Below, piece by piece: positions 1 to 7,706 of a stretch of DNA of 64,000 nt (the stretch's first letter is position 1; every line of letters starts with the position of its first letter). The translations under genes were made by a program, and so were the position numbers. This DNA is from Rhodococcoides fascians A44A. Its GTDB lineage: Bacteria > Actinomycetota > Actinomycetes > Mycobacteriales > Mycobacteriaceae. The notes under the pieces are model-generated. The model was not told the origin of the DNA. It was given only the letters and a program-made list of their open reading frames with translations, and searched no databases. The stretch is taken from NCBI RefSeq assembly GCF_000760735.1, contig NZ_JMEX01000008.1:71319-135318 (forward strand), given 5' to 3'.

Positions 1-2
1 TT

Positions 3-632
3 GTATTCCTGGACACCGAAACCACTTCCCTTCGCGGGGACACCCGCCTCCCGTGGGAGATCGCGATGATCCGCGTCGACGAGTTCGCAGACCTCGAACC
101 CGACTCACCGAACCCCGACGCAGTCGAGAAGATCCGCATGTTCATCGACGGCGTCGACCTCTCCGATGCTGACCCGTTCTCGCTGCAGATCGGCCGATTC
201 TACGAACGCCACCCACGGCAGAACGGCCTCGCGGTAAGCACCGACACCGTCGTCGACAGCACCGAGCCCTCCGCTGGGCGGCCTAGCTGGGTCGACGGGC
301 CGTTCTTCGACTTGTACACCGAAGAAGCCGCGATGCACATCGTGGACCGCTGGACCCGCGGCGCAACCATCGTCGGCGCCGTCCCGTCGTTCGACATGCA
401 GACCCTCGAAACTCGGATGCGCTGGCACGGCCTGTGCCCATCGTGGAGCCACCGCCCGGTGTGCGTGGAGAACCTCGTTGCCGGCCGCGTCCAGTGGCTC
501 CCCGAGAACCGGCTGCAGGGCATGGGGAAGGCCGCCGAGCAGCTCGGTATCAAGATCGATCTGGCGGACGCTCACACCGCCATGGGTGACGCCGAGCTCG
601 CGCGCCGCATCTTCGACGAGGTGTTCGCCTGA
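3..632 (+). CDS. DnaQ-like DEDDh 3'-5' exonuclease, N-terminus cut by window edge
   Basis: The reading frame is open from base 3, before the first in-window ATG at 66. It opens with VFLDTETTSL, the Exo I motif of DnaQ-family exonucleases (Asp-Thr-Glu). Exo II is seen as VPSFDMQTL, and Exo III as AHTAMGDAELA, the His-x-Ala-x-x-Asp form that marks the DEDDh type. The protein would remove nucleotides from 3' ends, probably in phage DNA replication or repair. Only a few N-terminal residues appear to be missing, because Exo I normally lies near the start. Its stop overlaps the next start (TGATG). Family is clear; the exact role in the phage is inferred. Confidence 0.9.
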   Translation, partial: VFLDTETTSLRGDTRLPWEIAMIRVDEFADLEPDSPNPDAVEKIRMFIDGVDLSDADPFSLQIGRFYERHPRQNGLAVSTDTVVDSTEPSAGRPSWVDGPFFDLYTEEAAMHIVDRWTRGATIVGAVPSFDMQTLETRMRWHGLCPSWSHRPVCVENLVAGRVQWLPENRLQGMGKAAEQLGIKIDLADAHTAMGDAELARRIFDEVFA

Positions 633-940
633 TGCCTATCCACTCGGACCACGAAGCAGCGGTCAAATACATCAACGACGAGACCAGCCCCTACAGCCCC
701 GCCGGCGAGCTCAACTACGACAACCTCGGCGACCGAATCGAGTTCTACTGGAAGTACCCCAACGGAGTACTCGCCCACGTCGCCGGAGTGCTGCAGAAGG
801 TCACCCACAGCACCGCGTGGACGACGATCGCCATCAGCGGCTACCCCTACAGCCCGACCTCGGGCCCTGGGCTCAGCGGCGAATTCGAGGAGTTCAACCT
901 CGACGACCAAGACCCCGTGGAGGTGTTCGATGAGCGCTGA
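632..940 (+). CDS. Hypothetical phage protein, 102 aa
   Basis: The ATG overlaps the exonuclease stop codon by one base and the C-terminus overlaps the next gene by 11 bases, so it is part of the same translationally coupled early operon. The protein is acidic and rich in Tyr and Asp, with no Cys, no signal peptide and no membrane segment. I recognise no family. Real coding is supported by the packed context and by the absence of any competing frame. Confidence 0.6.
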   Translation: MPIHSDHEAAVKYINDETSPYSPAGELNYDNLGDRIEFYWKYPNGVLAHVAGVLQKVTHSTAWTTIAISGYPYSPTSGPGLSGEFEEFNLDDQDPVEVFDER

Positions 941-1706
941 AATCATCACCATCGTCTGTGCCCGCGGTATTGGTGAGGGTCTCGGCGTTCCGACGACGCT
1001 GTCTCTCGTCACGGATCCGCTGCCGAAGAATCGCTTTCGGGTCGTGCACCTCAACCACCGCTCGGAGTACGGGCCGATCCCGAACCCGCTGGGGCAGGCG
1101 TACATACGCACCCGCGAGGAAGCGATCTCGCTCGCGATGGGGGAGATCTCCCGTGCGCCCGGGCGTTTCGTTCTCGCCGGCTACTCGGCCGGCGCTGACT
1201 CGATGGGTGACCTCGCCGACCGCATCGGCCGCGCTGTGCACGGCCCGCTGCTCGACGCGAAGCGGCGCATGGTCGGCGTCGCGCTCATCGCCGACCCGAA
1301 GAACCCACGCCGCGACCTACGGCAGCAGCAGTGGGGCGTCGCCGGGAACCGATTGATCCACACCGCCGCACCCGTGTTCCGCGCCAACGATCCCGCCGAC
1401 ATGATCCCGTTCTGCGACGCCGACTCGCCGCTCCGCACGTTCGCCGACCAGACCGACGGATTCAGCCTCACCGACCTCGTCGGCTGGGGCCTCGGCATGG
1501 CCACCAAGATCCGACTGCAGCAGTTCCAACAGATCGGCGTCGACTGGCGCAACCGCGAAGCCGTCCGAGACCTCTACACCCGCGCAAGCCAGCAGTTCAA
1601 CGGCTACCGCACCGGCGACCACACCTCGTACCACCGACGCATCGAACCCGGCACCCGGAAGACGTACGTCGCCAACATGACCGAGAAGATCGCGAGCCTC
1701 GCATGA
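930..1706 (+). CDS. Lysin B-like serine esterase (mycolylarabinogalactan esterase candidate)
   Basis: 258 aa with an alpha/beta-hydrolase nucleophile elbow GYSAGAD (Ser86), candidate acid residues in ANDPADMI (Asp154/157) and a candidate His in GDHTSYH (His231/235). This order and spacing fit cutinase-like lysin B proteins of phages infecting mycolic-acid bacteria, which cut the ester between arabinogalactan and mycolic acids during lysis. Placement is odd: it lies in the early region next to a DnaQ exonuclease, about 27 kb from the endolysin-membrane protein cassette. After circularisation it is still separated from that cassette by the lysogeny and early genes. A PE-PPE/cutinase-like esterase of other function is the alternative. 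No signal peptide is seen, as in other lysin B proteins. Confidence 0.75.
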   Translation: MSAEIITIVCARGIGEGLGVPTTLSLVTDPLPKNRFRVVHLNHRSEYGPIPNPLGQAYIRTREEAISLAMGEISRAPGRFVLAGYSAGADSMGDLADRIGRAVHGPLLDAKRRMVGVALIADPKNPRRDLRQQQWGVAGNRLIHTAAPVFRANDPADMIPFCDADSPLRTFADQTDGFSLTDLVGWGLGMATKIRLQQFQQIGVDWRNREAVRDLYTRASQQFNGYRTGDHTSYHRRIEPGTRKTYVANMTEKIASLA

Positions 1707-1978
1707 GCTCAGGACAGCGGCCCCGCACCCCGGAGCACTTCCCGCGGATGAAGGTCCGCGGACACCGCCGGCGAGCCCGGAGGATCCTCCTCAGCGGCGA
1801 GCTCGACGACGTCATACAGCAGACCGTCGACTACCTGAACGACATGCTGTTCTCCGGTCTCGGCCTACCCATCATCAACTTCGGCGCCCTCTTCACAGGT
1901 GAACAGCGCAGGGACATGGTCACCGCATACCGCCGCAACCACACCACCCGAAAGGAGGAACGCTCTAATGCCACGTGA
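1703..1978 (+). CDS. Small basic phage protein, 91 aa
   Basis: Start ATG at 1703 forms an ATGA overlap with the stop of the lysin B-like gene, which decides the start over longer in-frame options. The N-terminal third is Arg-rich (MSSGQRPRTPEHFPRMKVRG, then a run of Arg), followed by a short hydrophobic/amphipathic segment around residues 44-65. It overlaps the next gene by 11 bases. A nucleic-acid-binding role is possible from the charge, but I recognise no family. Confidence 0.55.
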   Translation: MSSGQRPRTPEHFPRMKVRGHRRRARRILLSGELDDVIQQTVDYLNDMLFSGLGLPIINFGALFTGEQRRDMVTAYRRNHTTRKEERSNAT

Positions 1979-2975
1979 ATTCGCTCGGATCCGCATCAAC
2001 ATCGCGGACGACGACGACCTCGAGGAGCTGACCGCCGACGCGCAATGGCTGTACTTCCGCGTCCTCATCCCAGAACCCACACTCAACTACGCTGGCGTCG
2101 GAGACTGGCGCCCGAAGCGACTCGTACGCAAGGCCGGCGACATGACGATCGACCGAATCACCGCGGCCGCTGCACTCCTCGAGGAACGCTCCTACGCCCT
2201 GTTCGACGTCGACACCGAAGAGTTTATGGTCCGCACTCTGATCCGCTCCGACGAGCTCCTGAAGAACCCGAAGATGGCGTCCACTGTCGTCCGTGGCTAC
2301 TCGGAAACGACGTCCCGTCAGCTCCGGGCGGCGATCGTGTCGGAGGTGCAGCAGGCGAAGAAGGAGCACCCCGATTATTCGTCGTGGACGCACAAGGACA
2401 CGAGGGATGGATTGTCGAAATTGCTGTCCCGCCCGAACCTGAACACGGTCGATTACACCAATCAGATTGTGGTCCCGATTGGTAATCCGAATGCGGTCCA
2501 GATCGGTAATCCAGATACGGTCCCGAACACCGATCCGAATGCGGTCGGGAACACCGAAACATCAAGTAGCGAGATCGGTAATCGAAATCGGTCCGGATCC
2601 CCTGCACCTACACCTGCATACTTACACCCTGCACCCTTAGGGGGTTTAGTAAGTACGGAAGGTCACCAAGCGCCGGCCTCGGATTTCAAGCCCTCCCCGA
2701 ATTGCTCGATCCACCCGAACGGCACCAGCGCCCCGTGCCGCGCCTGCGGCGACGCCCGGAAGCGCGCCGACGGCTGGGAAGCGCATCGGGCCGCCGACGC
2801 GAAACTCTCCCGCCGGCAGGTCATCGACGACTGCGAGTGGTGCGATCTCAACGGCATCCGCGAAGAACCCCGCGACGTCCACGACTACGACCTCCCGGCG
2901 ATCCGCTGCGACCACACACCGATGTCGATCGAGGACTGGCGAGCTCTGATCTCGGAGGACGGCGACGGTGCGTAA
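1968..2975 (+). CDS. Putative phage replication initiator / replisome organizer
   Basis: 335 aa from ATG 1968, chosen because a strong ribosome site AAAGGAGGAA lies just upstream. The N-terminal about 130 residues are compact and read like the winged-helix domain of phage replication initiators (ADAQWLYFRVL, then MTIDRITAAAALLEE and LIRSDELLKNPK). A central low-complexity linker is encoded by five 24-bp DNA repeats. The C-terminus carries Cys pairs (CSIHPNG...CRACGD, CEWCDLNGIREEP...CDH) like the zinc-binding tails of actinophage initiators. A repeat-bearing middle within an initiator gene is the lambda O arrangement, where the gene contains the origin. Function is inferred from architecture and from neighbours (exonuclease, resolvase). 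Confidence 0.65.
   Translation: MPREFARIRINIADDDDLEELTADAQWLYFRVLIPEPTLNYAGVGDWRPKRLVRKAGDMTIDRITAAAALLEERSYALFDVDTEEFMVRTLIRSDELLKNPKMASTVVRGYSETTSRQLRAAIVSEVQQAKKEHPDYSSWTHKDTRDGLSKLLSRPNLNTVDYTNQIVVPIGNPNAVQIGNPDTVPNTDPNAVGNTETSSSEIGNRNRSGSPAPTPAYLHPAPLGGLVSTEGHQAPASDFKPSPNCSIHPNGTSAPCRACGDARKRADGWEAHRAADAKLSRRQVIDDCEWCDLNGIREEPRDVHDYDLPAIRCDHTPMSIEDWRALISEDGDGA
2447..2566 (+). repeat. Five tandem 24-bp repeats, candidate origin iterons
   Basis: Units start with GGTC at 2447, 2471, 2495, 2519 and 2543, exactly 24 bp apart. Units 2 and 3 share GGTCC, GGTAATCC and similar ends; units 2 and 4 share GGTCCC...ATCCGAATGC. A further diverged copy of the GATCGGTAATC part lies at 2573-2583. The repeats encode an 8-residue motif (V-P-I-G-N-P-N-A and variants). 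An A/T-richer stretch follows at 2617-2660. They sit inside the putative initiator gene, as lambda iterons do in gene O. Confidence 0.6.
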
Positions 2976-3261
2976 CCCCGACTTCGAGCAGCTCGCCGAG
3001 AAAGACCTCGCCGAAACGATCCCGTGCCGGGACTGCGGAGCGCCGAAAGGCCAACCGTGCCAACGCGTCGACTACGACGGCACCCGCCACGAACTGACCA
3101 ACATGCCCGCCCACATACGCCGCACCAAACGAGCACAACGACTGCAGCGCATGGCATCCGAGGAGAACCTCACCATGAACGACGACGGACTGTTCGAAGT
3201 AGCCGAACCCGAATGGGAAGACATTCCCGTGACCGTCCGAGTCAAGGCGGCCGGCAAGTGA
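2968..3261 (+). CDS. Small zinc-finger phage protein
   Basis: GTG start at 2968 overlaps the initiator stop and follows CGGAGGAC at 2953-2960. The 97-aa protein carries CRDCGAPKGQPC followed by a basic His-containing helix (PAHIRRTKRAQRL), the pattern of the short zinc fingers common in actinobacteriophages and mycobacteria (C-x2-C-x7-C...H). This suggests nucleic-acid binding. The C-terminal 30 residues are acidic. It is coupled at its end to the next gene by GTGA. Confidence 0.7.
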   Translation: MRNPDFEQLAEKDLAETIPCRDCGAPKGQPCQRVDYDGTRHELTNMPAHIRRTKRAQRLQRMASEENLTMNDDGLFEVAEPEWEDIPVTVRVKAAGK

Positions 3262-3632
3262 GCGCCAACGACGCCCTCGCCCGGGCGCTCGACTGGGACT
3301 GGCCCGCTGCACCACACGTCCCGAGCTCGGCCGAGTGCGTCGAGTCGGTCGTGCGAGATCTCGACGAGCTCGGATGGGTCATCGTCGATTCTGCTCAGGC
3401 TCGCAAGCTGGCGGCAATTCGCGACCTGCACACGCGCGACCAAGACGGCGAGTGGCAGTGCCACGACGCTGACTGCGACAAGTGCCAGCTCGGATACGGC
3501 CACCACGGGCCGATCTGCACGTACTGCTCAAACTCCGACCCGGACGACGAGAACGCAATCATCGTCTGGCCGTGCCCGACCGTGCAGATCATCGACGACG
3601 TGCCCGCGCCCGGCCTCCGAGGTGTCGAGTGA
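3258..3632 (+). CDS. Hypothetical Cys/His-rich phage protein, 124 aa
   Basis: GTG start at 3258 overlaps the preceding stop as GTGA, so the start is well supported. The C-terminal half has CHDADCDKCQLGYGHHGPICTYC, a Cys/His cluster consistent with zinc binding. The N-terminal half (DALARALDWDWPAAP, then ECVESVVRDLDELGWVIVDSAQARKLA) looks helical. No family recognised. It is followed by another GTGA overlap into the resolvase gene. Confidence 0.65.
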   Translation: MSANDALARALDWDWPAAPHVPSSAECVESVVRDLDELGWVIVDSAQARKLAAIRDLHTRDQDGEWQCHDADCDKCQLGYGHHGPICTYCSNSDPDDENAIIVWPCPTVQIIDDVPAPGLRGVE

Positions 3633-4192
3633 GCATCGTCGTCGGTATCGACCCGTCCCTCACAGCCGCCGGAATCGCCCAAATCCACGATCCTGCGACC
3701 GCACTCTCCCCGAACGTCCCAAAACTCGTCACCGTCGGCGAGAGCCGCCCGGAAGACGTGTCTCTAGTCGGGCGTGCCCTCCGCGTCCGCCGGCAACGCG
3801 ACCGGATCCTCCGGAAACTCCCCGCCGGCACCCGAGCCGTCGGCATCGAACTCCTCCCACAGGTCAACCCCACACCCAAGCAGGCGAGCCTGTTCGTCGA
3901 ACGCGGCGCGCTCATCCTCGAGCTCGCGCACTACCTCGCCGGCAAGGGCATCCCCGTCGTCGGAATCAGCGTGCAGGCGATCAAGATCTTCGCCACCGGC
4001 GACGGCTCCGCGAAGAAACCACAAGTCCTCGCCGCCATGCGCGAACTGTGGCCCGGAGCGCCGATCAACGGCGACGACAACCGATCCGACGGCCTCGCCA
4101 TCGCAACCATCATCAGCCAGCACCTCGGCTGGTACGAGCCCGAACTGCCCTGCCACTACGCACCCCGAGTCGATTGGAGCCAACTCCGATGA
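3629..4192 (+). CDS. RuvC-like Holliday junction resolvase
   Basis: 187 aa from GTG 3629 (GTGA overlap). It has the acidic catalytic set of RuvC: Asp8 in VVGIDPSLTAAG, Glu74 in AVGIELLPQ, and Asp149/150 with Asp154 in GDDNRSDGLAIA. RuvC-family enzymes cut four-way DNA junctions; phage versions resolve branched replication intermediates before packaging. The length is typical for RuvC. Neighbours are replication-type genes, which fits. The only alternative within the RNase H fold would be a related structure-specific nuclease. Confidence 0.9.
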   Translation: MSIVVGIDPSLTAAGIAQIHDPATALSPNVPKLVTVGESRPEDVSLVGRALRVRRQRDRILRKLPAGTRAVGIELLPQVNPTPKQASLFVERGALILELAHYLAGKGIPVVGISVQAIKIFATGDGSAKKPQVLAAMRELWPGAPINGDDNRSDGLAIATIISQHLGWYEPELPCHYAPRVDWSQLR

Positions 4193-4455
4193 GTGACGAG
4201 CTCATAACCGGTCTCGACGTGAACGCCGAATTGTGCACTGCTGCAGGCGTCGATCACGACTATCGGCCGCACGAGGTGCAGCACCCTGCAAACCCGAACC
4301 TCGACCGCACGTACTGGCGGTGCGTCTGGTGCCACGCCGTCTCCTGCGGCGACTACGGCGAGACCGACCCCTGCATCGAGCACTACCACCATCATCCGAA
4401 ACCGCACCGCACCGCGGCCGGCGTCACGTGGCCGATCGGAGGAGATCGACCATGA
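4189..4455 (+). CDS. Hypothetical Cys/His-rich phage protein, 88 aa
   Basis: ATGA overlap with the resolvase stop at 4189 fixes the start. The middle has RTYWRCVWCHAVSCGDYGETDPCIEHYHHHPKPH: a CxxC plus further Cys and a His cluster, which suggests a small metal-binding module. Family not recognised. It is coupled by ATGA to the next gene. Confidence 0.6.
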   Translation: MSDELITGLDVNAELCTAAGVDHDYRPHEVQHPANPNLDRTYWRCVWCHAVSCGDYGETDPCIEHYHHHPKPHRTAAGVTWPIGGDRP

Positions 4456-4670
4456 GTAACCCCGAGCAGTCCGTCGAACGCATCGAGACATGCGAGCACC
4501 ACCTCACCGCACTGGTATCCGAATCCGTCATCGGCTACTGCACACTGCCCGCCGACCACGCGAAATACGACCTACCGCACAGCACCAAGATTTCCTGCCA
4601 AGCAGCAGCCGCCGACGAGAAAACCACCGGCGTATTCGACGTGTCAGTCACATGGAGGACCCCCCGATGA
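4452..4670 (+). CDS. Hypothetical phage protein, 72 aa, shares N-terminus with the next gene
   Basis: ATG 4452 overlaps the previous stop (ATGA) with GGAGG upstream at 4439-4443. The protein starts MSNPEQSVERIETCEHHL and contains three Cys. Its first eight residues are identical to those of the following gene, and the two gene starts share the same DNA apart from synonymous changes. No family recognised. Confidence 0.6.
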   Translation: MSNPEQSVERIETCEHHLTALVSESVIGYCTLPADHAKYDLPHSTKISCQAAAADEKTTGVFDVSVTWRTPR

Positions 4671-5941
4671 GCAACCCGGAGCAGTCCGTCATCGACCAGA
4701 TCGACGCCCTCATCGACGAGCAGCTCGACGCCGGCGAACCCATCGGCGGATACGACTACGACGACCCCGACTACCCCGAATGCCCGCGCTGCACACGGCA
4801 ATGGCACGGCCTACCCGAGGGCAACTGCATCGGCTCCGGCATCGAAGGACCCGACACCCCGCCATGCCCACACTGCGGCCGGCAGTGGCATGCCGAGCCG
4901 GGCGGCTACTACGCGCGATGCCCCGGATCGACATTCATCGGGCCACGACGCCCCGGCCCGTTCGAGGAGGCCCGGGACGCCGACGGCTACCTCCCGAACG
5001 TCACCCGCGAGATCCAGACCCCGCTGTACACAGCACCACTCGGGACGCCACTGCCAACCGACGACGTATTCGACCTATCCGCGTGGTCGAACATCGGCGT
5101 CGTCGCACCACGACCCCGCTACACGCCGCCGCGTCGGTCACCGTGGGTCGACCTGCTCTATCGCAACCTCCTCGACCTGGCGAGCCTCCGCTCACAGATC
5201 GAAGCCCTCGGCGGCACCTGGGATGAAAGCTGGTCGACGCGCGACGCACGAGCACACCGCGACCAGCTCATGTCCGGCGCAGTCAGCGGAATGTCCGTCA
5301 ACGAGGGAATCTCGTTCGCGTCGCACTTCGGCGGCCTGATGAACTACACGGAATCGCTGCACGGCCGCCCGTACGACTGGTGCGGCGGCCAGTCCGGCGC
5401 ACGAACCACGTTCACCGAGATCGACGAGCACCGCGAAGCGTACGAGCGCATGTCGAAGATCCTCACGTGGACAAACCCGTTCCTGCCCAACGACTACGCT
5501 CAGCGTGAACCGCGCCCATGGCTGTACGTACCCCGGCGACGCGTAATCCCCGCCTACACGTACGAAGCCAACGGGTTCTACGTCACCTGGGACCGCCACG
5601 GCCAACGATCCGGCCTGAACTACCGCGTCACCGGCACCCTGCCCGAGTACGTCGACGCCACCATGGACACGACCGGGCCGATCCCGCCGAACTACCTCGA
5701 CGCCGACCGCCAAACATGGACGGTCCGCCGACCACAACCCGGCCTGCCGAACCCATTCTCGGCGAGCTTCTTCTTCGACTGGGGAATTCTCGAGGCCACC
5801 TGGACCGTCACCGTCGGCGAAAACGACGCGAATCATATTCCGCCCGAAATCGCCGCGGCCACAACACCCGAGCAACCGCCCATGTGGACCGTCAACCCCG
5901 GCCGAGAACGCCGCCGCAACACCAGGAGACGACACCGATGA
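4667..5941 (+). CDS. Hypothetical phage protein with duplicated zinc-ribbon-like motif, 424 aa
   Basis: ATG 4667 (ATGA overlap) follows GGAGG. After MSNPEQSV and an acidic helix come two near-copies of one motif, CPRCTRQWHGLPEGNC (about residues 39-54) and CPHCGRQWHAEPGGYYARC (about 65-83), each a CxxC...W-H...C unit likely to bind zinc. The rest has many Trp and Tyr; the last residues are Arg-rich. A stretch around residues 225-275 (SGMSVNEGISFASHFGGL) is less repetitive. It is the largest early gene of unknown function. Nothing in it identifies an enzymatic activity. Confidence 0.65.
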   Translation: MSNPEQSVIDQIDALIDEQLDAGEPIGGYDYDDPDYPECPRCTRQWHGLPEGNCIGSGIEGPDTPPCPHCGRQWHAEPGGYYARCPGSTFIGPRRPGPFEEARDADGYLPNVTREIQTPLYTAPLGTPLPTDDVFDLSAWSNIGVVAPRPRYTPPRRSPWVDLLYRNLLDLASLRSQIEALGGTWDESWSTRDARAHRDQLMSGAVSGMSVNEGISFASHFGGLMNYTESLHGRPYDWCGGQSGARTTFTEIDEHREAYERMSKILTWTNPFLPNDYAQREPRPWLYVPRRRVIPAYTYEANGFYVTWDRHGQRSGLNYRVTGTLPEYVDATMDTTGPIPPNYLDADRQTWTVRRPQPGLPNPFSASFFFDWGILEATWTVTVGENDANHIPPEIAAATTPEQPPMWTVNPGRERRRNTRRRHR

Positions 5942-6219
5942 CCTACAACGAAGCCTGGGGCGAGAACTTCACGCGCCACCCCGTCGACGGATACCTCGAA
6001 ATCCCCGTACCTGATGACGTCGAGCTCGAAGACGTCGTTACCGCATTCCTGAAATTCCGCGGCCCGAAAAACTTCATCTTCACACCACCCACACGCCGCG
6101 AACGGATCCGACGCCGAATCCGCCGGATCCGCAACACACCACGCCGCTACCACGAACGACTCACCATCGCCGCACACGCACTCCGCGGCGACCTCGACGG
6201 ATGGACACCCGATGAGTGA
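5938..6219 (+). CDS. Hypothetical basic phage protein, 93 aa
   Basis: ATG 5938 overlaps the previous stop (ATGA) after AGGAGA. The N-terminal half is acidic with aromatic residues (DGYLEIPVPDDVELEDVVTAFL); the C-terminal half is very Arg-rich (RRERIRRRIRRIRNTPRRYHERL), which suggests binding to nucleic acid or a membrane. No family recognised. Confidence 0.55.
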   Translation: MTYNEAWGENFTRHPVDGYLEIPVPDDVELEDVVTAFLKFRGPKNFIFTPPTRRERIRRRIRRIRNTPRRYHERLTIAAHALRGDLDGWTPDE

Positions 6220-6442
6220 CGCAGCGAAACGACCCACCGACGAACAGCTCACCGAGTGGTCGAACGAACCGTGGAACTTCCCGGTCTACTACGACGACGA
6301 CCACGACGGATACCTGCAAATGATGGCTATCGAGCTCATCCAGGCCCGCGCCACCCTTGCACGTGTCCGAGGCCTCGCCCTGGCGCCATTCGAGTCCGTC
6401 CCGACGATCGCAGTCGCCCAAGCGATCGCGAAACGCCGATGA
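6212..6442 (+). CDS. Hypothetical phage protein, 76 aa
   Basis: Overlaps its predecessor by 8 bases and the next gene by ATGA at 6439. Acidic N-terminus (DEQLTEWSNEPWNFPVYYDDDHDGYLQ) and a C-terminal predicted helix (ELIQARATLARVRGLAL). No Cys, signal or membrane segment. Family not recognised. Confidence 0.55.
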   Translation: MSDAAKRPTDEQLTEWSNEPWNFPVYYDDDHDGYLQMMAIELIQARATLARVRGLALAPFESVPTIAVAQAIAKRR

Positions 6443-7365
6443 CCGTCGAATGTGGCCGCTGCAGCCGCCCCGTCACCGACGGCTACCCCATGTGCACCAC
6501 CTGCGCACACAACATGGCCACCGACCTCCAAACCATCCCCGAGCTCGTCGCAGAACTCACCGTCACCCGCGCGCGCCTCGACCGAATGGGCCGCGCACGC
6601 GCCGGCGGAAAAGACGCCGACACACAACTCCCCATCCGCCTCGACCGAAACGGCATGCCCGTTGACAGCAGCCTCCTCGACGTCCTCGACGACACCCTCC
6701 GACGCTGGGCCATCACCCTCTGCGACCGCCACGGCTTACGGCCCAACCGCCGCTACATCGTCGAGCTCGTCGACGAACTCCGCGCCGGCCGCAGAACCGA
6801 CATAGCCGCAATCAGCTTTACCGCCGCCACCCCCGCCGAAATCGCCGCCGTCTGGCTCGCCCACCACCCCCACTGGCTCCGCACCCTCAACCAACCCATC
6901 GACAAGTACGAAACACTCCGCGCCCTCATCGCCAAAGCCCAACGCACCATCGACCGAATGACACCACTCGCATACCGCGGCCCCTGCGCCGAATGCGGAT
7001 CCATCATGACCGCCGAGCAAGAAGCACCCATCGTCCAATGCGGTAAATGCAAATCGCTGTACGACGCCCGCGAGATCCGCGACGGCCTGATGGACCAAGT
7101 CCGCAACTGGAACCTCTCCCGATACGGCGTCCTCGAGCACATCGAGCTCATCATCGGCGTCAAGATCCCCGACGCCACATTCCGATCATGGGCCCACCGA
7201 AAGAAGATCCGCCCCCGCGAATGGCTCTGGCACGGCGAACGCTACGACTTCTGGATCCACCGCAACGCCGAAGCCCTCTACCGCGTCGGCGACGGAATCG
7301 AACTCGCCAAGCAATGGCAGAAATACCAACAACTCCTAACAGGGAATTACCCGCACAGCGCGTAA
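6439..7365 (+). CDS. Zinc-ribbon plus helix-turn-helix DNA-binding protein
   Basis: 308 aa from ATG 6439 (ATGA overlap). It starts with a zinc ribbon CGRCSRPVTDGYPMCTTC, has a second at about residues 188-210 (CAECGSIM...VQCGKC), and ends with a helix-turn-helix-like segment around YGVLEHIELIIGVKIPDATFRSWAHRKKIRPRE followed by WLWHGERYDFW. Paired zinc ribbons with a C-terminal HTH are typical of actinophage DNA-binding proteins at the end of the early operon. It could regulate late transcription, since a long non-coding segment follows; that is inference. Confidence 0.7.
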   Translation: MTVECGRCSRPVTDGYPMCTTCAHNMATDLQTIPELVAELTVTRARLDRMGRARAGGKDADTQLPIRLDRNGMPVDSSLLDVLDDTLRRWAITLCDRHGLRPNRRYIVELVDELRAGRRTDIAAISFTAATPAEIAAVWLAHHPHWLRTLNQPIDKYETLRALIAKAQRTIDRMTPLAYRGPCAECGSIMTAEQEAPIVQCGKCKSLYDAREIRDGLMDQVRNWNLSRYGVLEHIELIIGVKIPDATFRSWAHRKKIRPREWLWHGERYDFWIHRNAEALYRVGDGIELAKQWQKYQQLLTGNYPHSA

Positions 7366-7706
7366 AACGCTGTTACGCAAAGGAACAAGCACGAACCCAA
7401 TGCACGCGCGCACGCGCGCGAGGTGCAACAATGGTCCGCACGGAGACACCTGTATCCGAAAACTTCCCGGCAGTCGCCAGTCAAAGTCACCCACGGCACG
7501 GTCCTGATTTCCGTTACGCGCCCATTGGGAATCCAAGCAGAGCAACCCATCGGCCCCTGAGCACTTTCAGGGGACGCCGAGCTGCTGACGACTACCGGGA
7601 ACCCCCTCACCGATTAAAACCGGCACACAGTGATTTTACTCAGCCCAATGCAACATCAACGGTCAAAATTTGACCGCGAATGTAACCCCACCGAGGAGCC
7701 ACGCAC
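7366..7706. other. 341-bp non-coding segment in the early region
   Basis: The only gap over 300 bases in the prophage. It holds overlapping inverted repeats right after the upstream stop (ACAGCG/CGCTGT and GCGTAA/TTACGC, about 7356-7375), a perfect 20-bp alternating pyrimidine-purine tract at 7401-7420, and a 7-bp-stem hairpin at 7554-7573. No convincing ORF, tRNA or sigma70-like promoter was seen. Likely a transcription control region between early and pre-packaging genes. Confidence 0.5.
7554..7573 (+). terminator. Hairpin, weak terminator candidate
   Basis: CCCCTGA (7554-7560) pairs with TCAGGGG (7567-7573) over a 6-nt loop. No T-run follows, so termination is uncertain. Confidence 0.35.

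Noticed and set aside
2447-2566. CRISPR-like array
   Set aside because: Units are contiguous 24-bp repeats without spacers and lie inside a coding sequence.
7401-7420. Alternating CG tract as a replication origin
   Set aside because: No associated repeats or A/T-rich unwinding region; the iteron array at 2447 is the better origin candidate.
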